DNA of 64,000 nt from Prevotella sp. (GTDB lineage: Bacteria > Bacteroidota > Bacteroidia > Bacteroidales > Bacteroidaceae): contig JAFLSG010000006.1 in the NCBI GenBank assembly GCA_022511065.1, forward strand, positions 1 through 64,000. The letters run 5' to 3'. This document shows, piece after piece, positions 41,287 to 51,331 of the stretch. A program made the position numbers and the translations under genes. The notes under the pieces are model-generated. The model was not told the origin of the DNA and did not search any database. It saw only the letters and a program-made list of their open reading frames with translations. The stretch's first letter is position 1, and every line of letters begins with the position of its first letter.

Positions 41287-42767
41287 GAAAGACAACAAGC
41301 ATACGGTTCTTGGGGGGGGTATCATTCCTTGTCCTCCTACTGCTGACGGCCTGCACCCACAAGGTGGAGAACCCCACGGCGGTAAACGAACTGCCGAAGA
41401 TATACCCCGACTACGCGGGGGTGACGATTCCCGTAGAGATTGCCCCGCTGAACTTCAACTACATCGGCGGAGAGGCTGACCGAATAGATGTAGTGGTCAA
41501 GGGCAGCAAGGGAGGCGAGTTGCATACGCAAGGCGAATATGCTGACTTTGACATTGACGACTGGCATCGGATGACAGAGCAGAACAAAGGTGGTACGCTG
41601 ACCTTCACCGTTTGCGTGGAGCAAGATGGAAAATGGCTACAATACAAGGACTTCACCGTCAATATCAGTCCATATGCGCTCGATGAATGGGGACTGACCT
41701 ACCGCCGCATTGCACCCGGCTATGAGGTATTCAGTAAGATGGGGCTCTATCAGCGCGACCTCACGAACTTTGATGAGTTTGCCATCATTGAGAATACGCA
41801 AGTGCCGGGCATGTGTGTGAATTGCCATACCGCCCAACAGACCAACCCAGACAAGTTTGTCTTCCACGTGCGTGGAGACCACGGCGCCACGATGTTTCAG
41901 ATAGACGGAAAGCGGGAATGGCTGAAAGCAAACAACGACCAGTTGGGCGGCTCAATGGTCTATCCCTACTGGCATCCAAGCGGAAAATACTGCGCTTTCT
42001 CCACCAATCAGACGCGGCAGGGCTTCCATGTTGTGCCTAACGAGCGCATTGAGGTGTTTGACCTGTCGAGCGATGTATTTGTCTATAACCCAGAAACGCA
42101 CGAGGTGCTTACCGACTCGCTGCTCTCTACAAAGGAATGGAGCGAAAACTCACCCGTGTTCTCGCCAGATGGCCACACCTTATATTATATGACGTGCCAC
42201 CAGATGGAATACCCCGCCCACTACAAAGAGGAGAAGTATAACCTTTGCAAGATTGCGTTTGACCCAGAGACGGGCAAGTTTGGCGAGCGGGTGGATACGC
42301 TCTTCAATGCCGTGGCAATGGGTAAAAGCCTGACATGGCCACGCCCTTCATACGACGGGAGATATATGATGTTCACGCTGATGGACTACGGTTACTTCTC
42401 CATCTGGCACGAAGAGAGCGACCAATGGCTGCTCGACCTGCAGACGGGAGAGGCGCGGGAGATGAAAGAGGTGAACAGTCCCAAGGCGGACAGTTACCAC
42501 AACTGGAGCCTGAATTCCCACTGGTTTGTATTCACCAGTCGGCGAGACGATGGATATTACAGCCGCCTCTATTTGGCAAGCATTGACGAAAAGGGTAATA
42601 TCTCCAAGCCGTTCATGCTGCCGCAGCGGAATCCACAGGAGTATTACGGGGAGAGCATCTACTCCTTCAATACCCCCGACTTTACCAAGAAGAAAGTGGA
42701 GTTTGATGCCTACAACGCCGGGCAGGAGATTCTTTCAGACAAGCGGGTAGCGACTAAGGTAAGGTAA
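41283..42767 (+). CDS. CxxCH lipoprotein with beta-propeller-like domain, copy 2
   Basis: A 494-residue lipoprotein (lipobox L-T-A-C, Cys24). It is clearly paralogous to copy 1 along its whole length: YPDYAGVTIPVEIAPLNF (core YPDYAGVTIP), the heme motif CVNCH at 178-182, YWHPSGKYCAFSTN, FSPDGHTLYYMT, PSYDGRYMMFTL and WSLNSHWFVFTSRRDDG. It is the last gene of the rightward operon. Its 3' end overlaps the 3' end of copy 3, on the other strand, by 14 bases. Confidence 0.75.
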   Translation: MRKTTSIRFLGGVSFLVLLLLTACTHKVENPTAVNELPKIYPDYAGVTIPVEIAPLNFNYIGGEADRIDVVVKGSKGGELHTQGEYADFDIDDWHRMTEQNKGGTLTFTVCVEQDGKWLQYKDFTVNISPYALDEWGLTYRRIAPGYEVFSKMGLYQRDLTNFDEFAIIENTQVPGMCVNCHTAQQTNPDKFVFHVRGDHGATMFQIDGKREWLKANNDQLGGSMVYPYWHPSGKYCAFSTNQTRQGFHVVPNERIEVFDLSSDVFVYNPETHEVLTDSLLSTKEWSENSPVFSPDGHTLYYMTCHQMEYPAHYKEEKYNLCKIAFDPETGKFGERVDTLFNAVAMGKSLTWPRPSYDGRYMMFTLMDYGYFSIWHEESDQWLLDLQTGEAREMKEVNSPKADSYHNWSLNSHWFVFTSRRDDGYYSRLYLASIDEKGNISKPFMLPQRNPQEYYGESIYSFNTPDFTKKKVEFDAYNAGQEILSDKRVATKVR

Positions 42768-44202
42768 AGTGCCTTGCTTCCTGTTGCATCGCCCTTGCCA
42801 CATCATCGACATCGAAAGGAACCTTGCCCTTCCCTATTTCCGGGGCATTGAAGGACTTCAGGCAATTGTCGTAAAACTGAGGATGCTGCTGAGGCAAACA
42901 AAAAGGCTTCTTAGCGCGCCCATTGGCATCTATATAACAATAATAAGGCTTCCCGTACAAACCGTCATCCCGCTTGGAGGCAAAGACGAACCAACGCGAG
43001 TTGCTGCTCCATGAGTGATAGGTGTCACTCTTCGCGCTATTCACCACGCCGAGCGTATCAATGCGCCCCGTCTGCAAGTCCATCATCTGCAAATCTGCCT
43101 CGGGATGCCAGATGGGGAACGTGCCATAATCCGCAACGGTGTATAGCAGATAACGACCGTCAGGGCTGATGCGGGGATGACATACGGAGGCATCCTTATA
43201 ATTCACAAGCGTATCTACCTGTGTACCAATCGTTCCTGTCGCCTCGTCAAATCCGATGCGCACCAGACTATAGCGCAGTTTTTTAATCTCCGAAGGCAGA
43301 CTGACGCTGTCGGCAACACAATAGTAAATATGCTTCCCATCGGGAGAGAAAGTCGGGAATGTCTCAAAGTGCAGGCTATCGCTCAATAGCGGAGAGGAGA
43401 TAATCCGTTGCTTCTCCAAGTCTGCCACAAAGATATTCGACTCGGAATCATACACCTCCAAGCGCTTGCTTGCGTCGCTATGGAAGGCGGGGATAATCTT
43501 GTTGGTGGAATAGACAATATAACGCCCAGTGGGACTGAAGCCGAAATAGACGCTGCCGGGGATGTCCAACTTGCTTAACTTCCCACCCTGATTGAGGATG
43601 GCACCGCCACCCGCACCGCGCACATACATCATCGAGAGGTTAGGGTCTTGACTACCAAATGTGTGGCAATTCATGCAACGATTGTCCAACTGCTCATAAT
43701 GACCAAGGGCATTCACCTCGAAATTCTCCACGCAACGCTGCTGAATCTGCAAGTGATTCCATATCTCATAGTCTGGCTCAATCAAGCGATACGTGAGGTA
43801 AGGGTCTATCTCATCCTTCACCACATCCCATTGGAAACGTTGATACTGAATCCATTTGCCATCGACAAGCGCGGTAACGGTAACATATAATGGTTTGCCG
43901 GCAGCCTCTTTCAGCAACGCTTTCCATTCATCCATACCAAAAACCACCTCATTGCCCCGTGCATTCACTTTAATGGATTTCTGGTAAGGGTCAATCACCT
44001 CGGGAGCCTCAACCCTCACCTCCACCGCTTCGCAATCAGTCCGCAACAGGAAATTCAGCGGGGCGATGTTCTGCGGAATGGTGATATCACGATAGTCGGG
44101 ATAAATGGGCGCAGGTTCTTCAATGATGCTAACATTCTCCGGCACGGGCGTACAAGAGAGCAGACACCACAGGGCGAGCAGGGATATTACACAATGTTTC
44201 AT
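42754..44202 (-). CDS. CxxCH lipoprotein with beta-propeller-like domain, copy 3
   Basis: A 482-residue lipoprotein (lipobox L-L-S-C, Cys17), more diverged but with the same order: YPDYRDITIPQNIAPLNF (core YPDYRDITIP), CMNCH at 176-180, FSPTGRYIVYSTN, FSPDGKHIYYC, ISPDGRYLLYTVADYG and WSSNSRWFVFASKRDDG. It is transcribed leftward after its membrane partner with an ATGA overlap, and converges on copy 2. Confidence 0.75.
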   Translation of the reverse strand: MKHCVISLLALWCLLSCTPVPENVSIIEEPAPIYPDYRDITIPQNIAPLNFLLRTDCEAVEVRVEAPEVIDPYQKSIKVNARGNEVVFGMDEWKALLKEAAGKPLYVTVTALVDGKWIQYQRFQWDVVKDEIDPYLTYRLIEPDYEIWNHLQIQQRCVENFEVNALGHYEQLDNRCMNCHTFGSQDPNLSMMYVRGAGGGAILNQGGKLSKLDIPGSVYFGFSPTGRYIVYSTNKIIPAFHSDASKRLEVYDSESNIFVADLEKQRIISSPLLSDSLHFETFPTFSPDGKHIYYCVADSVSLPSEIKKLRYSLVRIGFDEATGTIGTQVDTLVNYKDASVCHPRISPDGRYLLYTVADYGTFPIWHPEADLQMMDLQTGRIDTLGVVNSAKSDTYHSWSSNSRWFVFASKRDDGLYGKPYYCYIDANGRAKKPFCLPQQHPQFYDNCLKSFNAPEIGKGKVPFDVDDVARAMQQEARHFTLP

Positions 44203-45623
44203 ATTTCCGGCGCTTTAACCTTATCAAAATAATACCAATAACTCCCCTTGAAGCGGGCGTTACCGCGCTGTTTATTGTAGTCCATAAAGCGTTGCACTAT
44301 GTCAGGGCGCTGAATGTATCGCCGCCACTCCTCTTGCGGGGCATCCGAACCGGCAAGCCAAATGCAAAGTGCTTCCTGATAGAGCGTTTTGACGCGTGGT
44401 TTGCCCGTTTCCATGCAATAGCGGTCATAGTCGCGCTTGAAGTTAGCGATGTCTTTTAGCAGCAGATTGCTGCACAGGATATAGTCAAGTGCAACGGTGT
44501 TGTCGGGATTCGTATCAAGTAGTTGCATCATCAGGAAATGGGCATTGTCGGTAGTGGTGATGGTGTCATGGCGGTTCACGAAACGCATCTTGTCCCGATA
44601 GATACTCTCCCCGTTTGCCCTGATATTCCGCGCCCAAGCCCGATAGGCGAGGGTCTTGTCAAGCAGCCGCAAGTATTTCTCAGCCGCCAATGTGTCACCG
44701 CTGACAATGCTGCACTCCGCCAATCGTCGTATCATTCTGACATTACGATTATCGCGACTGAACACGTTGGCCATCATGGCAGCCCGCTCGGTGAAAGTCA
44801 TATCGCCCAAAACCCAATAGAGTTCGTTCATGTTGCGGATGGTCAATAGCGGCGTTTCCGGGCCGATTTTATAGAAAGTGCCTAATTCATTGGGCGTGAA
44901 TGACAACAAGTGGTCGGGAAGTTGCCCGCGCTGTGCCTGCACGAGGTTATAGAAGAAAAGCATTTCCTTCGTCCATTGCTCCGAACCTTCCACCATCCCA
45001 ATGACTTTTCCGTAGTTGCCGAAATAATATTCATTATCTACCGCAAAGTCTTTTTCTAAGATAAAATCAGGCATTCCGACCTTCTTGATTTGCGGAAAAC
45101 CAAAAAGCAAGTAGGCAGGAAGAAGGGAGGTTGCCAAGCAGATGCATCGCAATCCCCATCTCCGTTTTCCCCTTTGACCTTTGATGAAAGATACCAACCA
45201 CAGTACACACGCCCAGCCTATCATCGAGATAGTGGAGGAGAGGCGGTAGGTATGACTGAAATGGCAGACGGCGAAAAACGTCATCACACCGATGGAAACC
45301 GCAAAGGCAACGTGCCGATTGCATCCGAAATTCTTGAGCGCAAGATGCAATATGCCCCCAAGCGCAAGTAGGCAGAGGGTCACAAGGGTTGCCCCCACAT
45401 ATAAATAATAGAAGAACTGCGTCAGGAAATCACCCACCAATACCGCCAATCCACCAGGATGCTCAAAATAAGTAGAGACATAATCCCACGACCAGAGGAA
45501 TATCTGACTCTGCTCCTGATAGAAGAAATGGTAGGGATAGCAGAACTGGAAGAACACGAAACAGGCACAAGCCCACAGGACTCCCAGCACTACTTGGTAA
45601 TATCTTCCGCAGAACTCTCTCAT
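44199..45623 (-). CDS. Multi-pass membrane protein with soluble helical tail (DUF6057-like), copy 3
   Basis: A 474-residue relative of the genes at 35790 and 39595, shorter by about 90 residues in the membrane part. The family segment is YPYHFFYQEQSQIFLWSWDY (core FYQEQSQIFLW). About six hydrophobic segments (to residue 200) precede the helical tail (e.g. EKYLRLLDKTLAYRAWARNI, core YLRLLDKTL, matching YLRMLEKTI in copy 2). Its ATG overlaps the threonine aldolase stop (ATGA) and its stop overlaps the CxxCH gene start, so the three are translationally chained. Confidence 0.7.
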   Translation of the reverse strand: MREFCGRYYQVVLGVLWACACFVFFQFCYPYHFFYQEQSQIFLWSWDYVSTYFEHPGGLAVLVGDFLTQFFYYLYVGATLVTLCLLALGGILHLALKNFGCNRHVAFAVSIGVMTFFAVCHFSHTYRLSSTISMIGWACVLWLVSFIKGQRGKRRWGLRCICLATSLLPAYLLFGFPQIKKVGMPDFILEKDFAVDNEYYFGNYGKVIGMVEGSEQWTKEMLFFYNLVQAQRGQLPDHLLSFTPNELGTFYKIGPETPLLTIRNMNELYWVLGDMTFTERAAMMANVFSRDNRNVRMIRRLAECSIVSGDTLAAEKYLRLLDKTLAYRAWARNIRANGESIYRDKMRFVNRHDTITTTDNAHFLMMQLLDTNPDNTVALDYILCSNLLLKDIANFKRDYDRYCMETGKPRVKTLYQEALCIWLAGSDAPQEEWRRYIQRPDIVQRFMDYNKQRGNARFKGSYWYYFDKVKAPEI

Positions 45624-46648
45624 CCCAAGATGCGCTCCAACTCGTCAAGATCCTCGTCCGTCGTTGCCCAACTGGTCACGAAACGGCAGATGGTGCGGTG
45701 CTTGTCTGCCTGTCCCCAATGCGTGAACACCACTTCCTTGCTCAACTCATCCACCGTCTTGTTGGGAATGATGATGAACTGCTGATTGGTCGGCGAGTCG
45801 ATATAGAACTCAAAGCCCTTCTTTACAAAGATGTCCTTCATCCGCATCGCCATCTTGATGGCGTGACGAGAGAGGTCGAAGTAGAGGTTATCCGTGAACA
45901 ATGCCTCGAACTGCAACCCGATAAGCGCACCTTTGGCAATCACTGCGCCGTGCTGCTTCTGGATGGAGAAGAAGTGCTTGTGCGCATTCTGATGCGTGAA
46001 GACCACCGCCTCTCCGCATAAAGCACCTATCTTTGTGCCTCCGATATAGAACACATCGCAGTGGCGCGCGAGGTAAGGCAAGGTGATGTCGCACCCGTCT
46101 GCCATCAGGCCATAGCCCAATCGCGCCCCGTCGATGTATAGGGGAATCTCATATTTCTGGCAGACTTGGTAAATCGCATCCAACTCTTGAGCGGTATAGA
46201 GTGTACCGAACTCGGTCGGGAAAGTGATGTAAACAAGTCCGGGGAACACCGCATGGGCATTATTTCCGTCGTGTACGAAGTCGTCAAGATACTTGTCAAG
46301 CACCTTTGACTCCAACTTCCCGTCTTTCTCAGGCAGCGTGATAATCTTATGTTCCGTGAACTCCACGGCGCCCGCCTCGTGCACATTGATATGCCCCGAA
46401 CTCACGCAAATCACGCCCTCATACTGATAGAGCATCGAGTCGATGGTCGTCGCATTCGTCTGCGTGCCGCCCGTCAGGAAATAAATCTGGGCCTCCGGCA
46501 GTCCGCACGCCTCGCGGATGCGCTCCTTTGCCCGCTCGCTAAACTCGTCAAATCCGTAGGGGGTGGGCCGGGCATCATTATGCCTCACCAGATTCTCTAA
46601 CACTTTCGGGTGCGCCCCGTTATTGTAGTCACATTCAAATGAAATCAT
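45620..46648 (-). CDS. ltaE: Low-specificity L-threonine aldolase-like enzyme
   Basis: A 342-residue pyridoxal-phosphate enzyme of the beta-eliminating lyase fold, expected to split threonine or allo-threonine to glycine and acetaldehyde. Seen: ECDYNNGAHPKVLENL at the start, TGGTQTNATT (about 59-68) for cofactor phosphate, YIDGARLGYGL with the cofactor Asp, and the Schiff-base lysine in FYIGGTKIGALCGEA (core GGTKIGAL). It is 11 bases after argF' and overlaps the membrane-protein gene downstream. Confidence 0.88.
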   Translation of the reverse strand: MISFECDYNNGAHPKVLENLVRHNDARPTPYGFDEFSERAKERIREACGLPEAQIYFLTGGTQTNATTIDSMLYQYEGVICVSSGHINVHEAGAVEFTEHKIITLPEKDGKLESKVLDKYLDDFVHDGNNAHAVFPGLVYITFPTEFGTLYTAQELDAIYQVCQKYEIPLYIDGARLGYGLMADGCDITLPYLARHCDVFYIGGTKIGALCGEAVVFTHQNAHKHFFSIQKQHGAVIAKGALIGLQFEALFTDNLYFDLSRHAIKMAMRMKDIFVKKGFEFYIDSPTNQQFIIIPNKTVDELSKEVVFTHWGQADKHRTICRFVTSWATTDEDLDELERILG

Positions 46649-46659
46649 AGCATCGTATT

Positions 46660-47622
46660 TTAAAGAGACTCAAGCATCCTTTTTATTACCACGGAACAAC
46701 TGATTTCGCGGTTAGCCGCCTCGGGAATCACAATGGAATTAGGCGACTCGATGACCTCATCCGTCACGATAAGATTGCGGCGGACAGGCAGACAATGCAT
46801 AAACTTGCCGTCGTTCGTCCACGACATGTGCTCGGCATCCACCGTCCACGCCATATCCTTTGAGGTAATCTTTCCGTAGTCCGCCAGGTTGGTCACGCCC
46901 GGATTACTCCAGTTCTTGGCATAAATGAAGTCTGCGCCCTCAAAGGCTTTCCGCTGATTATACTCCACACGGGCATTGCCCACAAACTTCGGATCAAGTT
47001 CATAGCCCTCAGGATGGGTAACGACGAAGTCCACATCGGCGGCATTCATCCACTGCGCGAATGAGTTAGGCACAGCCTGTGGCAGGGCACGGCAGTGTGG
47101 TGCCCAGGTCAGCACAACCTTCGGGCGCGCCGTTTTCTTGTATTCCTCAATGGTGATAAGGTCGGCAAAAGCCTGAAGCGGATGCACCGTAGCCGTCTCC
47201 ATTGCGAACACAGGACGACCCGAATACTTGATAAACTGATTCAGCACGGTCTCGGCATAGTCATACTCACGGTCGGAAAGACCCGCGAAAGAGCGCACGC
47301 CGATAAGGTCGCAGTAGCATCCCATCACAGGAATCGCCTCCAACAGATGCTCCGACTTGTCCCCATCCATAATCACGCCACGCTCCGTCTCCAACTTCCA
47401 TGCGCCGGCATTCACGTCGAGCACGATGACATTCATGCCCAAGTTCATCGCTGCCTTCTGCGTAGAGAGGCGGGTGCGCAGGGAGTTATTGAAGAAAATC
47501 ATCATCAGGGTCTTGTTCTTACCCAGATGCTGATATTTGAAACGGTCGTTCTTGATCTCCTGTGCCTCGGCGAGTGCTTGACGGAGGTCGCCGATATCCT
47601 CCACATTGATAAAGCTCTTCAT
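46660..47622 (-). CDS. argF': N-succinylornithine carbamoyltransferase
   Basis: A 320-residue transcarbamylase that carbamoylates N-succinyl-ornithine in Bacteroidetes arginine synthesis. Carbamoyl-phosphate motif is FFNNSLRTRLS (43-53); other signatures are GAWKLETERG, EAIPVMGCYCDLIGVRSF (core PVMGCYCDLIG) and MHCLPVRRN. In the characterised Bacteroides fragilis enzyme residue 90 is Pro and the matching residue in acetyl-ornithine enzymes is Glu; here it is Ser90 (GDKSEHL). Lack of Glu supports use of the succinyl substrate. It lies 33 bases after proA in a leftward operon. Confidence 0.93.
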   Translation of the reverse strand: MKSFINVEDIGDLRQALAEAQEIKNDRFKYQHLGKNKTLMMIFFNNSLRTRLSTQKAAMNLGMNVIVLDVNAGAWKLETERGVIMDGDKSEHLLEAIPVMGCYCDLIGVRSFAGLSDREYDYAETVLNQFIKYSGRPVFAMETATVHPLQAFADLITIEEYKKTARPKVVLTWAPHCRALPQAVPNSFAQWMNAADVDFVVTHPEGYELDPKFVGNARVEYNQRKAFEGADFIYAKNWSNPGVTNLADYGKITSKDMAWTVDAEHMSWTNDGKFMHCLPVRRNLIVTDEVIESPNSIVIPEAANREISCSVVIKRMLESL

Positions 47623-47655
47623 CTATCTTGTGATTTAATTCTATGCTATTTCAAC

Positions 47656-48900
47656 TTACGGGCGTATCTGCCCCTCTCCCTCAACGAACCATTTATAAGT
47701 GGTGATTTCCTCCAATGCCATCGGTCCGCGAGGTCCAAGTTTCTGGGTGCTGATGCCTATCTCCGCACCGAGACCGAACTGAGCGCCGTCGGTGAAAGAG
47801 GTTGGGGCATTCCAATAAACGCAGGCGGCATCCACGTGCAACTGGAATTTGCGGGCAACCTGCCCGTCTTGCGTGATGATTGCCTCACTATGCCCGCTCC
47901 CGTATCTGTCAATATGCGCCAAAGCCTCCTCAAGTGAGGCTACAGCCTTAACCGCAAGCTTATAGTCCATAAACTCCGTGCCGAAACTCTCGTCGGTGGC
48001 GGGTTCAAGTAAGGGATATCGACCTTCGAGGGAAGAAAGCGCCTGCGCATCGGCATAGATAACGACATGCTGCTCCGCCATCGGAGCAACAAGCTCTGCC
48101 AGTTCTCCAAGACGGCTCTCATGCACAAGCAAGCAATCAAGCGCATTGCAGACAGAGACGCGGCGGGTCTTGGCATTGTTAATGATAGCCTTACCCATCG
48201 TGAGGTCACCATCCTTGTCAAAGTAAGTATTCACCACGCCGGCTCCCGTCTCAATGACAGGCACGCGCGCCGTATCGCGAACGAAATCAATCAGCTTGCG
48301 CCCGCCACGCGGGATGCAAAGGTCAATATAGCCGACGGCATTCAGCATCTCGGCTGTTGCCTCATGGGTTGCGGGCAGCAGAGCCACGGCAGCGGTAGGA
48401 ACACCATAGCGGGTAAGTACCTCATGGATGACTGCCACTTCCTCGCGATTGGAGCAATCGGCATCCTTGCCGCCTTTCAGCACACAAGCGTTACCGCTCT
48501 TGAAACAAAGCGAGAATACATCGAACGTGACATTGGGGCGCGCCTCGTAAATCATGCCTATCACGCCAAATGGCACACTGACGCGGCACAACCGCAAACC
48601 ATTCTCCAATGTCCTTTCCTTTGTGATATGCCCAAGTGGGGAGGGAAGTTTGGCGACATTGCGCATATCCGAGGCAATGCCTTCCAAGCGACTTTCGGTC
48701 AGCAGCAGACGGTCATAGAGCGGATTCGTGCGCTCCATCTTCTCCAAATCCTCCGCATTTGTCTTAAGGATTCGCACCTTATTATATATAAGGTGGTCGG
48801 CCACGGCCCGGAGTATCTCGTTACGCTCCTCGTCCGTCATCAAGGCAAGATGCTTGGCGGCTTGCCTTACCTGCTCGAAAGTTTCCTTCAGTTTCATCAT
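47656..48900 (-). CDS. proA: Gamma-glutamyl phosphate reductase
   Basis: A 414-residue aldehyde dehydrogenase-fold enzyme that reduces gamma-glutamyl phosphate to the semialdehyde in proline synthesis. The catalytic cysteine is in [11 protein letters not shown]; other signatures are [14 protein letters not shown] (core YEARPNVT), [12 protein letters not shown] and [19 protein letters not shown] (core [11 protein letters not shown]). The ATGATGA overlap with proB leaves Met1 or Met2 as start. Complete, normal length. Confidence 0.95.
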   Translation of the reverse strand: MMKLKETFEQVRQAAKHLALMTDEERNEILRAVADHLIYNKVRILKTNAEDLEKMERTNPLYDRLLLTESRLEGIASDMRNVAKLPSPLGHITKERTLENGLRLCRVSVPFGVIGMIYEARPNVTFDVFSLCFKSGNACVLKGGKDADCSNREEVAVIHEVLTRYGVPTAAVALLPATHEATAEMLNAVGYIDLCIPRGGRKLIDFVRDTARVPVIETGAGVVNTYFDKDGDLTMGKAIINNAKTRRVSVCNALDCLLVHESRLGELAELVAPMAEQHVVIYADAQALSSLEGRYPLLEPATDESFGTEFMDYKLAVKAVASLEEALAHIDRYGSGHSEAIITQDGQVARKFQLHVDAACVYWNAPTSFTDGAQFGLGAEIGISTQKLGPRGPMALEEITTYKWFVEGEGQIRP

Positions 48901-49670
48901 TGTTTTGGAATAAACTCCGTATGCGGCGTGTCCTTCGGCTTCTCCACAAGGTCTTGCAGGATATTGTCGCGCATACCGTTGGCGATAATCACACGGATGC
49001 CATGGCGCGCTGCCAGACTTGCCGTGTGGTATTTCGAATGCATCCCACCACGACCGAATGCGCTCTTTTCCGCCTTGATATACTGCGAGAGGTCTGTGCC
49101 CGGCATAACCGTGCGTATGATCTCCGCCTCCGGGTCATCAGGATTGCCCGTATAGATGCCGTCAATGTTGGAGAGCAGCACTAACGTGTGGGCGTTCATC
49201 ATCTTGGCAATGAGACCGCTCAACTCGTCATTGTCGGTGAACATCAACTCCGTCACCGACACCGTGTCGTTCTCATTCACGATAGGCACCACGCCATTCT
49301 CTAACATCACCGTCATGCACGCCCGCTGATTCTCGTACTGCTCACCCGGTTGGAAGTTCTCCTTCATCGTGAGCACTTGGCCCACATGAATCTGGTACTC
49401 GCGGAACAGGTCGTAGTAAAGCCCCACGAGTTTTACCTGCCCAAGTGCGGAATACAACTGCCGCTGCTCCACCGAGTCGAGCGAATGCTCCACCTTCAGT
49501 TCTTGACGACCACACGCCACCGCTCCCGAGGACACAAGTATCACCTCATAGCCTTGCAAGCGCAGCCATGCCACCTGATCCACTAATGCCGACATCCGCG
49601 TAACATCCAGTTTCCCGTCTGCCCGCGTCAGCACATTGGAGCCGACCTTGACGACTATCCGTTCTTTCAT
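48897..49670 (-). CDS. proB: Glutamate 5-kinase (without PUA domain)
   Basis: A 257-residue amino-acid kinase that phosphorylates glutamate, the first step of proline synthesis. Seen: [14 protein letters not shown] (core KVGSNVLT, 4-11), [17 protein letters not shown] with the substrate-binding Asn-Asp, [12 protein letters not shown] and [13 protein letters not shown] (core GRGGMHSK). The C-terminal PUA domain of the E. coli enzyme is absent, giving the shorter form common in this phylum. It starts three bases after the acyl-CoA synthetase gene. Confidence 0.94.
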   Translation of the reverse strand: MKERIVVKVGSNVLTRADGKLDVTRMSALVDQVAWLRLQGYEVILVSSGAVACGRQELKVEHSLDSVEQRQLYSALGQVKLVGLYYDLFREYQIHVGQVLTMKENFQPGEQYENQRACMTVMLENGVVPIVNENDTVSVTELMFTDNDELSGLIAKMMNAHTLVLLSNIDGIYTGNPDDPEAEIIRTVMPGTDLSQYIKAEKSAFGRGGMHSKYHTASLAARHGIRVIIANGMRDNILQDLVEKPKDTPHTEFIPKQ

Positions 49671-49673
49671 CTG

Positions 49674-51326
49674 CTATTTCTGATTATCCTTCTCCCGAAT
49701 CTCCACACGGCGAATCTTTCCGCTGATGGTCTTCGGCAGTTCATCGACAAACTCGATGATACGGGGATACTTATAGGGAGCGGTCTCCCGTTTTACGTGC
49801 TCCTGCAGTTCCTTGACGAGTGCATCGCCCGCCTTGCTCTTCCATTCCTTGCCAAGCACGACGGTTGCCTTGACCACCATGCCGCGAATCTCATCGGGCA
49901 CACCGGTTACGGCGCATTCCACGACAGCGGGATGCGTCATCAGCGCCGACTCTACCTCAAACGGACCGATGCGATAGCCGGAGGACTTGATAACATCATC
50001 AATGCGACCTTCAAACCAATAGTAGCCGTCCTCATCGCGCCAAGCCACGTCGCCCGTAAAGTAATAGCCGTCGTGCCAAGTCTGCCGCGTCAGTTCCTCA
50101 TCGCGGTAATACTCCTTGAAAAGACCGATGGGTTTCTTGTCGCCCACCTTCACTACGATTTCTCCCTTCTCACCGTCCTCACAGGGAGTGCCGTCGGGCT
50201 TCAGCAAGTCGATCTCGTACTGACCGTTGGGCATACCCATCGAACCGGGCTTCGGCTTCATCCAAGGCATCGTGCCGAGGGTCATCGTGGTCTCCGTCTG
50301 TCCAAATCCCTCCATCATCTGGATGCCGGTCTTTTCTTTGAACTTGTCGAACACGGCGGGATTGAGTGCCTCACCGGCGGTGGTGCAGTATTTCAACGCC
50401 GAAAGGTCATACTTGGAAAGGTCCTCGCGAATCATGAAGCGGTAGATGGTCGGGGGCGCGCAGAACGAGGTCACGCGGTATTTCTCCATCTGGCGCAGCA
50501 TCGTATCGGCGTTGAACTTCTCATGGTCAAAGACGAACACCGTCGCCCCGGCAAACCATTGGCCATAGAACTTGCCCCAAACGGCCTTGCCCCAACCCGT
50601 GTCTGCCACGGTAAGGTGGAGCGAACCCTCGTGCAGATTATGCCAGAACACGCCCGTAGTCAGGTGTCCCATCGCATAGAGGAAATCGTGCGCCACCATC
50701 TTCGGCTCGCCCGAGGTGCCGCTGGTGAAGTACATCAGCATCGTGTCGCTGTTCTCGTTCCGCTCTGCGGGACGGACAAATGCAGGGGCATTGCCGATTT
50801 CCTTGTGCCAATTGTGGAAGCCTTCGATGTCGCCGAGTGCCACGAGCACCTCCACGGTGGGGCTTTCCGGCAGCGCGAGCTTAATCTGCGAGGTCACATA
50901 TTCGTCATCCACGCAGATGATGGCCTTCACCGAGGCACGGGTATTGCGATACACGATGTCGTGCTTGGTCAGCATGTGCGTGGCGGGAATCACCACCGCG
51001 CCGAGCTTGTGCAGGGCAAGCATCGTCACCCACCACTCATAGCGGCGCTTCAATATCAGCATCACGGGGTCGCCTTTCCCGATGCCCAACGACTGCAAAT
51101 AACTGGCTGCCTGGTCGGTTTCCTCCTTCAGTTTGGCAAAGGTCGTGCGTATCTCCGCCCCGTTGTCGTCCGTCCACAGCAGCGCAAGGTTCTCCGGGGC
51201 TTCCTCCGCCCACGCGTCCATGACATCGTAAGCAAAGTTAAAGTGCTCCGGGATGATAAATTCCAAGTTCTTATTGTAATCCTCTACAGACGTGAACGTC
51301 GTCTGCTTCAAAAATCTTTCTACCAT
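49674..51326 (-). CDS. AMP-forming acyl-CoA synthetase
   Basis: A 550-residue adenylate-forming enzyme, likely activating a short- or medium-chain or aromatic acid to its CoA thioester. Motifs: MYFTSGTSGEPKMV (P-loop, core TSGTSGEPK), GFGQTETT (about 330-337), YYFTGDVAWRDEDGYYWF (core TGDVAWRDEDG), GRIDDVIKSSGYRIGPFEVE (core DDVIKSSGYRIG) and the C-terminal lysine in PKTISGKIRR. It follows the HTH-cupin regulator by five bases, so the two are probably a unit. The substrate is not readable. Confidence 0.88.
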   Translation of the reverse strand: MVERFLKQTTFTSVEDYNKNLEFIIPEHFNFAYDVMDAWAEEAPENLALLWTDDNGAEIRTTFAKLKEETDQAASYLQSLGIGKGDPVMLILKRRYEWWVTMLALHKLGAVVIPATHMLTKHDIVYRNTRASVKAIICVDDEYVTSQIKLALPESPTVEVLVALGDIEGFHNWHKEIGNAPAFVRPAERNENSDTMLMYFTSGTSGEPKMVAHDFLYAMGHLTTGVFWHNLHEGSLHLTVADTGWGKAVWGKFYGQWFAGATVFVFDHEKFNADTMLRQMEKYRVTSFCAPPTIYRFMIREDLSKYDLSALKYCTTAGEALNPAVFDKFKEKTGIQMMEGFGQTETTMTLGTMPWMKPKPGSMGMPNGQYEIDLLKPDGTPCEDGEKGEIVVKVGDKKPIGLFKEYYRDEELTRQTWHDGYYFTGDVAWRDEDGYYWFEGRIDDVIKSSGYRIGPFEVESALMTHPAVVECAVTGVPDEIRGMVVKATVVLGKEWKSKAGDALVKELQEHVKRETAPYKYPRIIEFVDELPKTISGKIRRVEIREKDNQK

Positions 51327-51331
51327 ATCGC

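Noticed and set aside
37472-44202. CxxCH lipoproteins as multiheme cytochromes
   Set aside because: Each protein has just one C-x-x-C-H motif, so at most one heme c is predicted.
47656-49670. proB truncated
   Set aside because: It lacks the PUA domain but the kinase domain is complete, and PUA-less ProB is normal in many bacteria.
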